Shown piece after piece: positions 1 to 7,341 of a stretch of 14,952 nucleotides of DNA; position 1 is the stretch's first letter, and each line of letters begins with the position of its first letter. The notes below the pieces were generated by a model. It did not search any database. It had not been told where the DNA came from and saw nothing but the letters and a program-made list of their open reading frames with translations. The stretch is from JAMWDF01 sp964645405 (GTDB lineage Bacteria > Ratteibacteria > UBA8468 > B48-G9 > DSTR01). The DNA is taken from positions 1-14,952 of the forward strand of contig CAZYCA010000030.1 in the NCBI GenBank assembly GCA_964645405.1, written 5' to 3'. The translations under genes were made by a program, and so were the position numbers.

Positions 1-90
1 CAGCCCCTGACACCCAAACTTTTTTGCTTTCTCCAGGACATCACTTCTTGTTTCTGCTTTTATGGCACCCAGTTGTGTCCCTAACTTCAT
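1..90 (-). CDS. Sugar phosphate isomerase/epimerase, N-terminal fragment (runs off the left edge)
   Basis: The first 30 codons of a minus-strand gene are visible, beginning MKLGTQLGAIKAETRSDVLE and continuing to a KAKKFGCQGL segment. An opening beta strand (KLGTQLG) followed by a helix and a 'K-x-G-x-Q-G' turn is the usual start of xylose-isomerase-like TIM-barrel sugar isomerases/epimerases. The start is supported by a purine-rich AGGGGG Shine-Dalgarno four bases before the ATG at 88-90. The gene is divergent from the regulator and shares the intergenic region with it, so the same sugar signal may control both. The catalytic Glu and His residues lie outside the window, so the family call rests on the N-terminus only. 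AP endonuclease family 2 proteins share this fold and cannot be excluded. Confidence 0.55.
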   Translation of the reverse strand, partial: MKLGTQLGAIKAETRSDVLEKAKKFGCQGL

Positions 91-93
91 ATT

Positions 94-120
94 TCCCCCT
101 CGTCAGGGGATAAGATTATC
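94..120 (-). promoter_or_regulatory. Hairpin over the isomerase ribosome binding site, plus a short palindrome
   Basis: Read on the minus strand, CCCCT at 105-109 and AGGGG at 96-100 can form a 5-bp GC-rich stem with a 4-base loop, which would bury the AGGGGG Shine-Dalgarno of the isomerase gene. Next to it, 109-120 is a GATAA-GA-TTATC palindrome that could be an operator half-site or a further leader stem. A regulatory role is inference from position; no known riboswitch consensus was recognised. Confidence 0.3.
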
Positions 121-204
121 AGAAAGGGAGAAAAAGTCAAACTGCCTGGACAAGTATATTCCGCCGTATCAAAATCATTAGTCCGTAATTTCTGGGCAGC
201 GCAT

Positions 205-233
205 TTGAAAGTTAACAATTATTAGTGTATAAT
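205..233 (+). promoter_or_regulatory. Sigma-70-type promoter of the regulator operon
   Basis: TTGAAA at 205-210 and TATAAT at 228-233 are separated by exactly 17 bases, matching the sigma-70 consensus at 11 of 12 positions. Transcription would start near 238-241, only a few bases before the ATG at 243, so the regulator message may be leaderless. A short inverted pair, ATTAT at 218-222 and ATAAT at 229-233, overlaps the -10 box and is a weak candidate for an autoregulatory operator. Confidence 0.75.
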
Positions 234-242
234 AACGGTAAA

Positions 243-491
243 ATGAACACTGAGACATTGGACTTACAGGCTGAAGAACCCCTGTATCGTCAATTGCGGT
301 TAATTCTGGTGAAGGACGGGGGAAGCAGTCCGGGGAAGCTACCTTCTGTTAAGGAGATAGCGAGGAGACACAGGGTGAGTGTTGTAACTGTTTTGAAGGC
401 GATAGAAGGGATGAAGGCAGAAGGATTAGTTTTCAGTAGACCTGGGAAGGGCATCTATGTTAAGGACAGGAAGAAGCTGCGGGATCTTTAG
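243..491 (+). CDS. GntR-type winged-helix DNA-binding piece of a split GntR-LacI regulator
   Basis: This 82-residue product is a complete GntR winged helix. PLYRQL opens helix 1, KLPSVKEIARRHRVSVVTVLK is the helix-turn-helix, and GLVFSRPGKGIYV is the wing with the usual 'G-x-G-x-x-V' ending. I chose ATG 243 rather than the in-frame GTG at 225 because 225 lies inside the promoter (TATAAT at 228-233). Frame 0 stops at TAG 489-491. The -1 frame is open from 464 and reads GSLGSGTKAKTVGVSFLD straight into the sensor domain that follows. Proteins with this layout are normally one chain of about 360-380 residues, so this is probably the front half of a frameshifted gene. A stand-alone HTH protein, or a recoding event in 464-488, remains possible; no classical slippery heptamer was found. 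Without the sensor it might still bind DNA but would lack a ligand switch. Confidence 0.8.
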   Translation: MNTETLDLQAEEPLYRQLRLILVKDGGSSPGKLPSVKEIARRHRVSVVTVLKAIEGMKAEGLVFSRPGKGIYVKDRKKLRDL

Positions 492-514
492 GGTCTGGCA
501 CAAAGGCAAAAACG

Positions 515-1393
515 GTGGGTGTTAGTTTTCTGGACATCTACAACACAGCGATGCCGTTTTTGGCGGAAATAATCCGTTCTCTTTCCAGGACAGCGGAGGA
601 GTTAGGTCTTAATCTTCAAGTTTTTCCCATACCTGCTGGCCGTATCAGGGAAAACTCGGCATTTTTGGAGGATATCAGAAGAAGGGAGATAGAAGGTCTT
701 ATTTTGACCAGGAGGGTACCGGCAGAGGACATTGTTTTCCTGCAAAAAGAGGGCTTACCTTTTGTGTGGATTGCGAATGATTTACCTGGGGAAGAGAATC
801 TGCACTCTGTTCTTGCCTCACGGATGAAATCATTGGCTCTTGTCCTGGAACACCTAACAAGACTGGGACACCACAGGATTAGCCTTTTGACGACAGAGAC
901 TTCCAGCGCCTTGGAAGAAGAATTTCTGACGTTGTGCTCTGCGAAAGGAGTAAAAGGCCGGTATGTTATGAGAATTGGAGCGGAGAGACAAACAGGGTAT
1001 GTTATGACTGAGGAGGTCATCCGGAAGGAAAGGCCTGATGTTTTAATCACGCGGGGGCTGGACCTCACATTGTCAGCGCTGGAGTGTCTCTCCGAGGCAG
1101 GTCTTTCGGTGCCGGAGGATATTGCTCTGGTGGGAATGTCGGTTACTCTTTCTTATCTTCCTGGAAGCACCACGGTCTGGTATAGTCCCCTGGCGGAGAT
1201 GGCAAGAAGGGCTTTGATAATGCTTGACAGACTTCTTTCAGGGGAGAAAGTGGAAGAGAAAAGGGAGGTACTTAAGGAAAGTCTTATTATCCGGGGTTCG
1301 TGCGGATACTTGGCTGGGAAGAACGGACAGATTGTTGTGGCTGAGATAGAGGAACTGGACAATTTAACATACAAGCGACAGGGAGGTGGATAA
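515..1393 (+). CDS. LacI-type periplasmic-binding-protein-like sensor piece of the same regulator
   Basis: This 292-residue product is the ligand-sensing domain of LacI/GalR regulators (Peripla_BP_3 fold). It opens VGVSFLDIYN and then 'FLAEIIRSLSRTAEELGLNL', the first lobe. 'IEGLILTRR' and 'PFVWIAND' follow, then 'LTRLGHHRISLLT', the usual hinge region. Near the end come 'LSVPEDIALVGMS' and 'ESLIIRGSCG', both hallmarks of the family. The GTG at 515 is only a nominal start: AAAGG at 502-506 is a poor ribosome binding site, and homology continues upstream in this frame to about 464, in line with a lost fusion to the HTH. The ligand is likely a mono- or oligosaccharide released by the downstream hydrolases. 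Its TAA overlaps the next ATG (TAATG), so the pilin-like gene is translationally coupled to it. Confidence 0.85.
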   Translation: MGVSFLDIYNTAMPFLAEIIRSLSRTAEELGLNLQVFPIPAGRIRENSAFLEDIRRREIEGLILTRRVPAEDIVFLQKEGLPFVWIANDLPGEENLHSVLASRMKSLALVLEHLTRLGHHRISLLTTETSSALEEEFLTLCSAKGVKGRYVMRIGAERQTGYVMTEEVIRKERPDVLITRGLDLTLSALECLSEAGLSVPEDIALVGMSVTLSYLPGSTTVWYSPLAEMARRALIMLDRLLSGEKVEEKREVLKESLIIRGSCGYLAGKNGQIVVAEIEELDNLTYKRQGGG

Positions 1394-2106
1394 TGAGAGG
1401 TGTAGTGAGAGAGGGAGAGAGCGGATTTACGCTGATTGAGCTTTTGGTGGTAGTGGCAATTATAGCGATACTGGCGGCGATGCTTCTGCCAGCGCTCAGC
1501 AAAGCCAGAGAGAAAGCCAGGGCAGCGCTCTGCATGAGCCGGCTCAAGCAGATGGGTATGGCCTGGGTGCTGTATGCCAATGACTACGATGAGTGGTGCC
1601 TGCCCAGTGCCATAGTTGCAGGTAACCCAAATTACTGCTGGTTCCAGTTTTTAGCTCCGTATGTAGCCAAAGTTGACCCGGCAACTAAGGAATTCCGGGG
1701 GATAGTTAGAATTTTTTGGTGTCCGAGTGACCGAAAGCCTTATGCCTGGAAACCTGGAAGCGGGAATTTTCAACTCTATGTCAGTTACGGTTATTCGGAT
1801 TGTTTCGGACATCAGTATTCAAACCCTAACTGGCCGGTATCCCGGGCGTACGGCTACAAGAAGATAAGCAAGATAAAATACCCGAATCTTTGTCCTCTCT
1901 GGATTGACAGGGAGGCATATCACTCATCTGGCGGTGCATGGGGTACCACTTATTCTTTAGGCGGTGGAGGTGGTCCACGGCTTGGAGACTATGCCAGTTA
2001 CAGACACAATGGGTTGTCTAACGTGGTCATGGCTGACGGACATGTAGAATCGTTTGGGCCGAATAGTGATATTGCGAAGATCAGCTGGACTGATGCAGGA
2101 TTTTAG
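1393..2106 (+). CDS. Prepilin-like protein with N-terminal cleavage/methylation signal and H-X9-DG tail
   Basis: This 237-residue protein begins with a type IV prepilin signal. The peptidase site is Gly11/Phe12 (GFTLIELLVVVAIIAILAAM), Glu16 is the conserved +5 residue, and a hydrophobic helix runs to about residue 32, followed by LLPALSKAREKARAALC. The C-terminal H205-x9-D215-G216 (RHNGLSNVVMADGHVES) is the processing-associated H-X9-DG motif. The protein should sit in the inner membrane and be processed by a PilD-type prepilin peptidase into a type II secretion or type IV pilus-like fibre. The start ATG 1393 overlaps the upstream stop and has GGAGGTGG a few bases before it. Such proteins occur in very large numbers in Lentisphaerota, Verrucomicrobiota and Planctomycetota genomes, often beside glycoside hydrolases or sulfatases. 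Their substrate role is not known; no assembly ATPase or secretin gene is in the window. Confidence 0.9.
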   Translation: MRGVVREGESGFTLIELLVVVAIIAILAAMLLPALSKAREKARAALCMSRLKQMGMAWVLYANDYDEWCLPSAIVAGNPNYCWFQFLAPYVAKVDPATKEFRGIVRIFWCPSDRKPYAWKPGSGNFQLYVSYGYSDCFGHQYSNPNWPVSRAYGYKKISKIKYPNLCPLWIDREAYHSSGGAWGTTYSLGGGGGPRLGDYASYRHNGLSNVVMADGHVESFGPNSDIAKISWTDAGF

Positions 2107-2143
2107 GCAAGGAAAAAACTGGATGATGGCGAAGGGAGAAACA

Positions 2144-5100
2144 ATGAAGAAATTTTGTTTCTGGGTTAGTTTTATGTTGGTTGCTTTAGTTTTTTCAGGA
2201 AACATCTCTTGCTCTGTTTGTTTCACTTTTGATTCGGGATGGAAAACAGAAGAAGGTCTTCCGATTACCGTGATGAGGGGCCGTCAGGAAGATATTTTGT
2301 TTGTTCCGGGCCGGAAAGGAAAAGGTTTGTACCTCCCTGAAAAAACTGCTGTTTCTATTCCATTGCCAGATTTCAATACAGGCGAAGGCACACTTTCGTT
2401 CTGGTTCAGGCCTGACTGGGCGTATCCTAATAACTGTGCCAATGTAATTGTAGAAGTTGATGCAGCACCGGCTTTCAGACTTATCTTCCGAAAAGGTTAT
2501 CCCCATGCGCGGTGGGGCACCTGGGTTACCGCGGAACCGGCTGGTGGTTTTTCCTGTAATAGCCACAATCTTTACACCGCTGGTGTCTGGCGGTACTACG
2601 CTATCCGCTGGAGCGCAGAGAAAAAAAGAATAGAGTTGCTTGTTGACGGCGATTCTCCTTCTCGCCCAGGCGGCAGTTTCAAAGTTAGTGACCCTGGGAA
2701 AGTCAAAGCCAGATTGTTTCTGAGCGGAGAAGCCTGTGGAGCCTTTGATGAAATTAAGGTTTTTGATCGCTGGCTGGAAGTTGAGGAAATGGAGAAAATA
2801 GAAGGTTTCACGCGGGCCGCTTATTTGCAATGGCAGAAGCCGCCGTTAGGTGCCGGCAAACCACTGGGATCGACAGAGAGGGAAGTTACCTATGTTGACC
2901 CTACAACTGGAGAAACTGTTACCGGCGTTCTGGCTAAAAACATCACGGTATACAACCCGGACGATATGCCCCAATTGCCAGAAACACCTCATACCCGATG
3001 GGCTAAACCCTTGGCTGACGGTAAACTGAAGGTTTTACTGGTGATGCCGGTATCCTTTTATAACGGACTGGAAACCTTAATTCGGGAAGCCGTGGAATTA
3101 TGGCAGCGGCTGGACGCAGAATGCATCGTCACCAACACTTTTGATGCGAAGTTACTGGAACGAGATTACGATGTCATTATCGTTTCCCACCAGGGGATTG
3201 TCCATAACAACTGGAAGAATACCGGCTGGACATATTTGTCTCAAGACCTGAGGAACTGGATACTGAACCGAGTCAAGAGCGGCAAAAGCGGTCTGGTGAT
3301 GTTCTACCCGATGAATCTGGACCGGGATATCAAACAAATTTTTGATGCTCGTTTTCGCGTGGGAAGCGATATACTTTTGCGCGGTTTTCCCACCAGTTCC
3401 ATGCACACAGCAGAATGGGGAACATATGTTCTGAAGAAGGCTATTTGCGATTCTGTTTATAAGGTGAAGGATGACTGGTTTGAAACGCAAGGAAACCTGG
3501 CGAAAAATGTCGTTGAAGTTTACCAACAGGGCAATGTGCGAGCCGTTAAGTTCAATTATGTGATGGGCGGAGGCTGGGAAATGCATACCGGCCTGACACC
3601 GGATGTGGGGACAAACCTGGCTGCTACCTCGGTGCACTACGACCATTGGATGGCGCTTGCGGCCAGAGCCGTGCTTTTTGTCGCTGGTCGGGAACCTCAG
3701 CAGAAAATAACAGATGTGAAAATTGCCGGAACCAAGTGGTTGGTTTCCCTAAATGGACTGAAAGAGCAGGTTTTTCTCTGGTACCGGGCAAGAGACATCT
3801 GGGGCCGTGAGTATCTTACCGGACAGGTTGCCTTGAAACCGGCGCCAAAAGTAGAAATTTCCGGCGTGTTCCTTCCTCCGCGGGCTATGGTGGAACTTAT
3901 TCTGAAAAACCGCAAGGGGCAGGTACTGGATTGGTACTCTCATTCGGTACCGGTTTCCCGAACCAGTAGGATTAGCGATATAACTCTGTCCAGAGATTAC
4001 TATGGCCTGGGCGATACGGTAGAGGGCATAGTATCTCTTCATCTGAAACAAGAGGGACAATATCGGTTGCAGGTCTACCTCAATGACCACGAGAGCCGAC
4101 GGTTAGTTCTCCAGGAAAAGGAAGTGCCGGTCGGCACGCCCGGAAATAGAGAAGTGAATTTTAACCTGATGATTCCGACCTCTTCCGACTCTCTTCTCAT
4201 GCAGGTAGAAGTGCTTCTTCTGAAGGGAGAGGAAATTCTGGATACCTTGAGTGCGGATTGTCCTGTGCCACGTAAGGACAGCCGGGGTTTTTATGCCGGC
4301 ATGGCCGGTCCGCGACACAACCGGCATACAGACAGAATGTCCAGACTGATGTTCCGGGACAAGTACGGCCTTAATCTGATTGCCTCACGGCACCACGACT
4401 ATAACTATGCTCAGGTAGCCAAGGAAAACTTCCGGCATATAGAGTACACCACAAACTTAGGGCATCCTGGAGGCAAGGGTTTTGAGAAGATGTGCATCAC
4501 TGCTCCGGAGAACAGGGAAAACTTCTTTCCCAAAAATCTCAACAGCGACCTTACCAAAGTGGTTCCATTCCGTCCTCTTTTCTACAGTCTGGGAGAAGAG
4601 CACTTTCTGCTCAAGAGGTCTTGCGACAGTCCGACCTGTACCGCGGCTTTCAGAAAACACCTGCAGCAAAAGTACGGTTCCTTAGCCAAACTGAACGAAA
4701 TTTGGGGTACAAGTTACTCTTCGTGGGATGAGGTGTTCATGCTTACACCGGAAATCATAGATATGATGAAGATTACCTTTGATGTTCCGCAATTTGAAAA
4801 CCGCCGCTTCATGGAGCATATCTTTGCGGAAAGGCACGACTATTTAGCAAAGTATATACGCAGAATTGACCCCCTGGGAGAAGTGGGTATTCATACCGGG
4901 TGGGACCTGTGGCTCGGACGAGGATACGATTACTGGCTGCTCAGCAAGGGTATGGAAACTATGATAGGTTATCCTGGTATTCAGAATGTCTACATCCGGT
5001 CCTTTTTCAAGAATTACTTTGGCTGTTGGTGGCATTATAATGTTGGGGACCAGGAGGACGCCCGCTGGTATCCCTGGTATCTTTTGGCAAACGGCGCCCG

Positions 5101-6316
5101 GGGTTATATTTGGTTCACTCTCACTAATGAATACCATGGAGCGGTAACCGCGGATTTGCACCTCAGCAGTGACTTTAGTGCAGCAGCCGCTGAGTTTTCC
5201 GATGCGACGAAAGCAGGGCACCTGCTGGTGGAGACCTCTTACCAGCAGGATGAAGTGGCGATTCACTATTCCCAGGATTCTTTTCAGGCTGGCGTGGGCA
5301 GTGCTATCAGTTACTTCCATGCTGATTTTTCCAACCTGCTTTTTCACAGCGCTATTCCTTTCCGTTTCGTTTCTTACGAGCAGGTAGAAGAAGGTCTGCT
5401 GACCCAGAAAAAGTTTCGTCTTTTTATTATGCCCCACTCCATCAGCCTTTCCGAGAAAGAGATTTCCGCGGTGAAGGAATATGTATCTTCAGGAGGTGTT
5501 TTGTGGGCCGATGTTATTCCCGGCACCTACGATGAATACGGCAGAAAACTGGAAAAGAGCCGTCTGGCTGAGCTTTTTTCTGACTTGAAGGAAGAAGAAG
5601 TCAGCGGTATCAAGATCAGGAGAGGGACTTACGGAAAAGGACAGATTATTCTTGGTGAAATAGGTAATTACGGGTATGCCTATAATCTTGGAAAATCTCA
5701 GCCAATACTGGCTTTGATGGACCTGGTGGCACAAGCGGCCGGGATAAAACCACTCTGTCGCATCATGGACAGGAAACAAGGAAAATTAGTTCAAGCAACT
5801 GTGGTTGGCGGTTATCGCGCCGGAAACCAGACGTACCTGGTGGTAGTGCGGGATTATGCTGTGGTGGATAAGGAACGGAAGGAAGCCACTGCCTATTTTC
5901 CGGGAAAGGCGCATGTTTACGAGATGAGGAGCGGATGTTACCTGGGTTATACCGACCGGATAAACACGGACCTGGAAGTGAGTAGGGGATCTGTATTTAC
6001 ACTTTTGCCTTATCGGGTGCGCAGGCTGGCTGTCAAATCTCCTTCCCGCGTAGAGCGCGGTCAAAACCTGGTGCTACCTGTAACCATACAGGCGGATGGC
6101 AAAATTGGCAAAGGAGATATTCATCTTCTCAGGGTCAAAGTGTTTCGCCCGGACGGGCAAGAAATTACTGCACTGCGCAGGTTAGTAAAAATTTCAGGCG
6201 GCGTGGGCGAAGTCACACTACCATTAGCCTTTAACGACTCTTCCGGGCGCTGGCTCATTCATTTGGCTGATACTGCGACAGGAGTCTCAACAGAAGTACC
6301 CTTCTGGCTACGATAA
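2144..6316 (+). CDS. Large secreted GH42-like glycoside hydrolase with N-terminal LamG-like domain and trimerisation-type domain
   Basis: The product has about 1390 residues from ATG 2144, chosen because GAAGGGAG lies just upstream and a signal peptide follows directly (MKKFCFWVSFMLVALVFSG); the frame is open from 2054. Residues ~25-215 look like a LamG/concanavalin-type sandwich (GEGTLSFWFRPDW, FDEIKVFDRWL). Residues ~290-500 are a Rossmann-like segment (LKVLLVMP, DVIIVSHQG). Beta-rich linkers run ~520-710. Residues ~715-1060 resemble the GH42 barrel: YSLGEEHF at 814-821 is in the position of the acid/base Glu, followed by a Cys-rich turn and 'FRKHLQQKYGSLAKLNEIWGT', typical of GH42. GARGYIWFTLTNEYHG (E996) closes the barrel. 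Residues ~1065-1180 match the beta-galactosidase trimerisation domain (LFIMPHSISLSEKEISAVKEYVSSGG is its core). The nucleophile Glu could not be placed confidently, so activity and linkage are uncertain. It is likely exported and acts on a glycan outside the cytoplasm. Confidence 0.75.
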   Translation: MKKFCFWVSFMLVALVFSGNISCSVCFTFDSGWKTEEGLPITVMRGRQEDILFVPGRKGKGLYLPEKTAVSIPLPDFNTGEGTLSFWFRPDWAYPNNCANVIVEVDAAPAFRLIFRKGYPHARWGTWVTAEPAGGFSCNSHNLYTAGVWRYYAIRWSAEKKRIELLVDGDSPSRPGGSFKVSDPGKVKARLFLSGEACGAFDEIKVFDRWLEVEEMEKIEGFTRAAYLQWQKPPLGAGKPLGSTEREVTYVDPTTGETVTGVLAKNITVYNPDDMPQLPETPHTRWAKPLADGKLKVLLVMPVSFYNGLETLIREAVELWQRLDAECIVTNTFDAKLLERDYDVIIVSHQGIVHNNWKNTGWTYLSQDLRNWILNRVKSGKSGLVMFYPMNLDRDIKQIFDARFRVGSDILLRGFPTSSMHTAEWGTYVLKKAICDSVYKVKDDWFETQGNLAKNVVEVYQQGNVRAVKFNYVMGGGWEMHTGLTPDVGTNLAATSVHYDHWMALAARAVLFVAGREPQQKITDVKIAGTKWLVSLNGLKEQVFLWYRARDIWGREYLTGQVALKPAPKVEISGVFLPPRAMVELILKNRKGQVLDWYSHSVPVSRTSRISDITLSRDYYGLGDTVEGIVSLHLKQEGQYRLQVYLNDHESRRLVLQEKEVPVGTPGNREVNFNLMIPTSSDSLLMQVEVLLLKGEEILDTLSADCPVPRKDSRGFYAGMAGPRHNRHTDRMSRLMFRDKYGLNLIASRHHDYNYAQVAKENFRHIEYTTNLGHPGGKGFEKMCITAPENRENFFPKNLNSDLTKVVPFRPLFYSLGEEHFLLKRSCDSPTCTAAFRKHLQQKYGSLAKLNEIWGTSYSSWDEVFMLTPEIIDMMKITFDVPQFENRRFMEHIFAERHDYLAKYIRRIDPLGEVGIHTGWDLWLGRGYDYWLLSKGMETMIGYPGIQNVYIRSFFKNYFGCWWHYNVGDQEDARWYPWYLLANGARGYIWFTLTNEYHGAVTADLHLSSDFSAAAAEFSDATKAGHLLVETSYQQDEVAIHYSQDSFQAGVGSAISYFHADFSNLLFHSAIPFRFVSYEQVEEGLLTQKKFRLFIMPHSISLSEKEISAVKEYVSSGGVLWADVIPGTYDEYGRKLEKSRLAELFSDLKEEEVSGIKIRRGTYGKGQIILGEIGNYGYAYNLGKSQPILALMDLVAQAAGIKPLCRIMDRKQGKLVQATVVGGYRAGNQTYLVVVRDYAVVDKERKEATAYFPGKAHVYEMRSGCYLGYTDRINTDLEVSRGSVFTLLPYRVRRLAVKSPSRVERGQNLVLPVTIQADGKIGKGDIHLLRVKVFRPDGQEITALRRLVKISGGVGEVTLPLAFNDSSGRWLIHLADTATGVSTEVPFWLR

Positions 6317-6358
6317 GCATTTTTCAAAAGTTAGGCTTCCAACAAACCAGGGACACAT

Positions 6359-7322
6359 ATGCTGACTGAAGAACTTAAGAAATGGGCAAGAGAAAGCGGC
6401 GCTGATTTGGTGGGTATTGCTTCCATGGACAGATTTGAAGGTGCGCCGAAACAGATGGACCCCAGATACATCTTTTCCGAAGCGAAAGCCCTTATTGTTT
6501 TAGGGTTCAGGATCCACCGGGGCCTCTTTCGCGGGATAGAGGAAGGCACCTATTTCTCAGCCTATACTTCAATGGGATACGGAGGGATAAATTATATTTT
6601 TTGCTCCGGCGGTCCTGCGGCAATTGTGCAACTTTCTTGAAGACAGGGGTTATGAGGCTGTGCCCTTTCCGAATATGCTCAGCGGGGCAGACCACCATCT
6701 TTTTGTCACAGGAAAACCTTCAGAAAGTTTCTGGAGCCGGTCGGTCTCCAAGGATAAACCTGCGCCGGATGTTGTCATCCATTTCCGCATTGCAGCCTTC
6801 TGCGCTGGGCTGGGCGAGATAGGATACAGCAAGGTTTTCCTTACGCCGGAATTCGGGCCCAGGCAAAGGTTCGTTGTGTGCCTGACCGACGCTCCTTTAA
6901 AGCCGGATCCTCTCTACGAAGGTCCTCCTTTGTGCGATAGGTGTATGCTTTGCGTCAGATATTGCTCCGGTCAGGCAATCAGCCGGAGTGAAACGGTGCA
7001 TGTGACAGTTGCCGGGCGGAAAATAGAATGGGGTAAACTTGATGTTTATCGGTGTTCCAATGCCTATACTGGGGCGGTTAAGGAGACCAATCCCTTCCTG
7101 CCTGAAGATGCGCCGGACAGGTTTGAGGAGTACAGCCGCCATTATGTGGACTGGAGTCCTTACAAGAAAGAATTCGTGAAATGGACTGCTATGTGGCAGA
7201 ATCCGGCGTTAGAAGGAGGAAGAGGATGTTTGCGCGCCTGCATGATACATTTAGAAGAAAGAGGAATACTGAAGAACAAGTTTAAAAGCCCGTTCAGGAA
7301 GAAGAAGCCATGGAAATTATAA
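6359..7322 (+). pseudogene. 4Fe-4S epoxyqueuosine-reductase-like protein, broken by a frameshift in a T6 run
   Basis: Two overlapping frames together encode one protein of about 320 residues. The first (from ATG 6359) gives LKKWARESGADLVGIASMDR and AKALIVLGFRI, the normal N-terminus of QueG-like proteins. It runs off course after INYIF and stops at 6638-6640. The second frame resumes with LCNFLEDRGYEAVPFPN and contains CAGLGEIGYSKVFLTPEFGPRQR, then CDRCMLCVRYC (C-x2-C-x2-C-x3-C, one 4Fe-4S cluster), RCSNAYTGAVKETNP, and a terminal CLRAC pair. Removing one T from the six at 6597-6602 restores a continuous protein (INYIFAPAVLRQLCNFLEDR). Family members bind iron-sulfur clusters and some bind a corrinoid; this one looks like the '4Fe-4S double cluster' group rather than true QueG. 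It lies between the large hydrolase and the fucosidase. It may be a sequencing indel, a pseudogene, or a transcript rescued by polymerase slippage. Confidence 0.75.
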
Positions 7323-7341
7323 CTTATTCGCCGGAGATAGC

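Noticed and set aside
4844..5437. Long minus-strand open frame within the glycoside hydrolase
   Set aside because: It is antisense to a well-supported coding region, has no recognisable domain and no ribosome binding site.
6359..7322. True epoxyqueuosine reductase (queG)
   Set aside because: Only one full C-x2-C-x2-C-x3-C cluster motif is clear, the C-terminus differs, and the context is sugar catabolism with no tRNA-modification genes.
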